Assembly: GCA_045633005.1 (NCBI GenBank)
Contig: JAZQXT010000092.1
Span: forward strand, 1-14,235
Reading direction: 5' to 3'
DNA: 14,235 nt
Origin: CAG-390 sp045633005
Lineage (GTDB): Bacteria > Bacillota > Clostridia > Oscillospirales > CAG-272
Both the position numbers and the translations under genes were made by a program. Shown here piece after piece: positions 12,886 through 14,235 of this stretch (within the stretch, counting starts at the first letter, position 1; the number at the start of each line of letters is the position of its first letter). Below the pieces are notes generated by a model that saw only the letters and a program-made list of their open reading frames with translations, made no database searches and was not told the origin of the DNA.

Positions 12886-12908
12886 AGGATATTCGCACTT
12901 CGTGCGAA
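12886..12908 (+). repeat. Solitary hairpin unit related to the arrays
   Basis: AGGATAT directly followed by TTCGCAC-TTC-GTGCGAA. This is one linker-plus-hairpin unit, close to the AGTGATAT + TCGCCC-TTC-GGGCGA unit of the second array. A second hairpin (TGCAAGC/GCTTGCA) follows at about 12929-12944. Confidence 0.6.
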
Positions 12909-12959
12909 GATTCGCACGCTTTACGCCTTGCAAGCGAGCTTGCAGATCTCCGAGCGGCG

Positions 12960-12983
12960 AATGCGAACATAGTCCCAAGCCGC
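12960..12983 (+). repeat. 24-bp intergenic repeat, copy 2
   Basis: Identical to 11091-11114. Here its end forms a longer palindrome: CCAAGCCGC pairs with GCGGCTTGG (12974-12993), so this copy carries extra sequence before the shared GCGGTG-x-CGC stretch (13011-13020) and the tRNA terminator. Confidence 0.85.
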
Positions 12984-13013
12984 ACGCGGCTTGGAACTAG
13001 GTGAGAAGCCGCG

Positions 13014-13071
13014 GTGCCGCTGCCAACGCAAAAAGGACACCCGAAGGTGTCCTTTGCGTTGGCAGCGGCAC
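13014..13071. repeat. 26-bp inverted repeat including the 3' end of tRNA-Gln
   Basis: Left arm 13014-13041 and right arm 13046-13071 are perfect reverse complements over 26 bases, apart from two extra A in the left arm, around the loop CGAA. The right arm contains the acceptor strand TGCCGCT, the discriminator base and CCA of the tRNA; the left arm carries its complement. Confidence 0.9.
13030..13052 (-). terminator. Terminator of tRNA-Gln
   Basis: On the minus strand: GGACACC-TTCG-GGTGTCC then TTTTT. The UUCG tetraloop closed by C-G is especially stable. It begins about 8 bases after the CCA end. Confidence 0.88.
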
Positions 13072-13135
13072 TAGGATTCGAACCTAGGTAATGACGGAGT
13101 CAGAGTCCGTTGCCTTACCGCTTGGCGATGCCGCT
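13060..13135 (-). tRNA. tRNA-Gln (anticodon CUG)
   Basis: 76 nt with encoded CCA. The acceptor stem AGCGGCA/TGCCGCT pairs fully; D-arm GCC...GGC is the same as in E. coli tRNA-Gln; anticodon stem ACGGA/TCCGT with loop CTCTGAC (anticodon CTG); T-arm CTAGG-TTCGAAT-CCTAG; discriminator G. The variable loop as folded is six bases (CATTAC), one more than usual for this tRNA. It reads CAG codons. Confidence 0.96.
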
Positions 13136-13174
13136 ATACTGCCTTATATTGTGCGCCTTGTCGACGCAACGATT

Positions 13175-13203
13175 ATTATAGCAGACTCTTTTCGATTTGT
13201 CAA
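13175..13203 (-). promoter_or_regulatory. Promoter of tRNA-Gln
   Basis: Minus strand: TTGACA (13198-13203), 17-base spacer, TATAAT (13175-13180), about 40 bases before the mature 5' end. A full consensus. Confidence 0.92.
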
Positions 13204-13329
13204 TAGCTATTTTAGAATTTTTTTCTTTTCTTTCGTTTTTTTACCGAAAAATATTCTCCGCCCTCAAATAAAGTATTCCTATTATTTATTATTTTACTCA
13301 AATATGGCGAATAAAATATCTTTATCTGC

Positions 13330-13358
13330 TTGATTTTGCTTTTTTTATATGCTACAAT
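13330..13358 (+). promoter_or_regulatory. Promoter of the SGNH lipoprotein gene
   Basis: TTGATT (13330-13335), 17-base spacer, TACAAT (13353-13358). Confidence 0.78.
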
Positions 13359-13403
13359 CAATACGTAGATATTCCAAACGATTTTCCGAAAGGACGAATG
13401 ACT

Positions 13404-14235
13404 ATGAAAAAAACTATATCACTTCTTCTTGCCGTGCTGACTCTGCTTTCCTCGGCGCTCGTGTCCTGCGGCGGCAACACAACTCCCCCAGAGGCTACCG
13501 AAAGCACCGCTTGCGTGCATTCCTCTATGCCCGAATGGAGCTTTACGGGCACTCGTACCTGTCAGGGTCAGGGCTTACACACCCGCACCTGCCCCGATTG
13601 CGGCGTATCTGAGGAGCAGCTTCTCGATATGGCTGAGGAAGAGCCTGAATACAAGTCTCTTGACAAAAAGACCGTAATGTTTTTGGGTAACTCCTTCGTT
13701 TATTACGGCTACTGCGTAATGGAGGGCGGTCAGGGCAACGCCGACCGCGGATATTTCTACCAGATATGCAAGAACAACGGCGAGTCCGTAAACGTTTACG
13801 ACTACGTTTGGGGCGGTATAACTCTTAAGGAAATATACAACGAAAAGCTCAATAACACGAAGGCGAAGCAGATAATTGCGAAAACCGACGTCGTATTTAT
13901 GTCCGAGGCGGGTCAGAACAACGCCGCGCTCGTCACCGATATACAGAATATAATGGAGCTTTTCCCCGAAAAGACGGAGTTCTACTATCTTAACCACGCT
14001 TACACCGTGTCTTGTGACCACAGAAAAATAATGGACAGCTTCCCCACCCTCCAAAAGATGGGTGTCGGCATAGTAAACTGGGGTGCGCTTGCCCACGACG
14101 TATGGACGGGACGCACCAAGCTCCCCGGCGGCACGCTTAAATACAACAAGAACTCCTTCGTAGTAAACAAGCAGGACTCCCACCACCAGAATATGCTGTC
14201 GGGCTACCTCACCGCACAGATGGCGTATTGCGCGT
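13404..14235 (+). CDS. SGNH-hydrolase-like lipoprotein with N-terminal Cys/His/Trp module (partial at right edge)
   Basis: 277 codons are visible, without a stop before the window edge. Signal peptide with lipidated Cys22 (LVSC). Residues 37-66 form the module shared with the two lipoproteins at 4472-6567: C37-x-H39, W45, C53, TR61, C63-x2-C66-G. An SGNH/GDSL-type esterase domain begins at about 90: block I is FLGNSFVYYG (93-102, nucleophile Ser97), oxyanion residues may include G138 and N172 (GQNN), and the D258-x2-H261 pair (DSHHQN) matches block V. Such enzymes deacylate carbohydrates or other esters at the cell surface; the substrate is unknown. Start at 13404 follows AAAGGA, with a promoter at 13330-13358. 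Confidence 0.87.
   Translation, partial: MKKTISLLLAVLTLLSSALVSCGGNTTPPEATESTACVHSSMPEWSFTGTRTCQGQGLHTRTCPDCGVSEEQLLDMAEEEPEYKSLDKKTVMFLGNSFVYYGYCVMEGGQGNADRGYFYQICKNNGESVNVYDYVWGGITLKEIYNEKLNNTKAKQIIAKTDVVFMSEAGQNNAALVTDIQNIMELFPEKTEFYYLNHAYTVSCDHRKIMDSFPTLQKMGVGIVNWGALAHDVWTGRTKLPGGTLKYNKNSFVVNKQDSHHQNMLSGYLTAQMAYCA

Noticed and set aside
12874..12972. 33-codon open frame after AAAGGAAAAATT
   Set aside because: Runs through the hairpin and the 24-bp repeat; the protein would simply be translated repeat. No promoter fits.
13060..13071. Phage or island attachment site at the tRNA-Gln 3' end
   Set aside because: Integration leaves a direct repeat of the tRNA end; here the second copy is inverted and adjacent, and there is no integrase in the window.
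13575..14186. 203-aa minus-strand open frame at the right end
   Set aside because: Antisense to the SGNH lipoprotein, which has promoter, ribosome site, lipobox and catalytic motifs.

Overview
The window reads as ordinary chromosome of a Gram-positive bacterium, most likely an uncultured gut-type member of the Clostridia. The clues are promoters of the form TTGACA-17-TATAAT before almost every transcription unit, AGGAG-type ribosome binding sites, several Cys-lipidated lipoproteins with Thr/Pro linkers, Firmicutes families (PgcA, EgsA/AraM, YwiB/DUF1934, CPBP protease, VanY) and a tRNA with encoded CCA. Taxonomy below Clostridia is my guess. Most genes are GC-moderate; positions 11.2-12.9 kb are clearly AT-richer.

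Layout. 1-832 (-): N-terminal half of an alpha-phosphoglucomutase (pgcA), cut by the window edge. 992-1480 (+): small lipoprotein, divergent from pgcA. 1556-1838: bidirectional terminator and a symmetric array of mini-hairpins. 1839-3828 (-): glycerol-1-phosphate dehydrogenase (egsA) followed one base later by a CPBP membrane protease. 3969-4451 (+): DUF1934/YwiB protein, divergent from egsA, whose stop codon is the loop of its terminator. 4472-7877 (-): serS followed by two tandemly duplicated lipoproteins. 7946-9764 (-): VanY-type D,D-carboxypeptidase and a TIM-barrel sugar isomerase/epimerase-like protein. 9861-10131: a second hairpin array, again symmetric around a terminator. 10135-10971 (-): GH43-family protein. 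11222-12600: AT-rich module of a 53-aa ORF, a 267-aa unknown coiled-coil protein and a divergent XRE repressor with twin operators. 13060-13135 (-): tRNA-Gln(CUG). 13404-14235 (+): SGNH-hydrolase-like lipoprotein, cut by the right edge.

Themes. Carbohydrate and envelope functions dominate: hexose-phosphate interconversion, GH43, isomerase-like TIM barrel, peptidoglycan trimming, ether-type glycerol phosphate, and lipoproteins. Three of the four lipoproteins share a Cys/His/Trp module (C-x-H...W...C...TR-x-C-x2-C) joined to different C-terminal domains.

The strongest candidates for something undescribed are: (a) two hairpin arrays in which variable palindromes are separated by an oriented heptamer (TCGATAT in one, RTGATAT in the other), both arranged head-to-head in equal numbers; (b) the AT-rich XRE-controlled module, bracketed by direct copies of a 24-bp intergenic repeat next to tRNA-Gln; and (c) a 26-bp inverted repeat that uses the 3' acceptor strand and CCA of tRNA-Gln as one arm. 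None of these could be searched against a database here.
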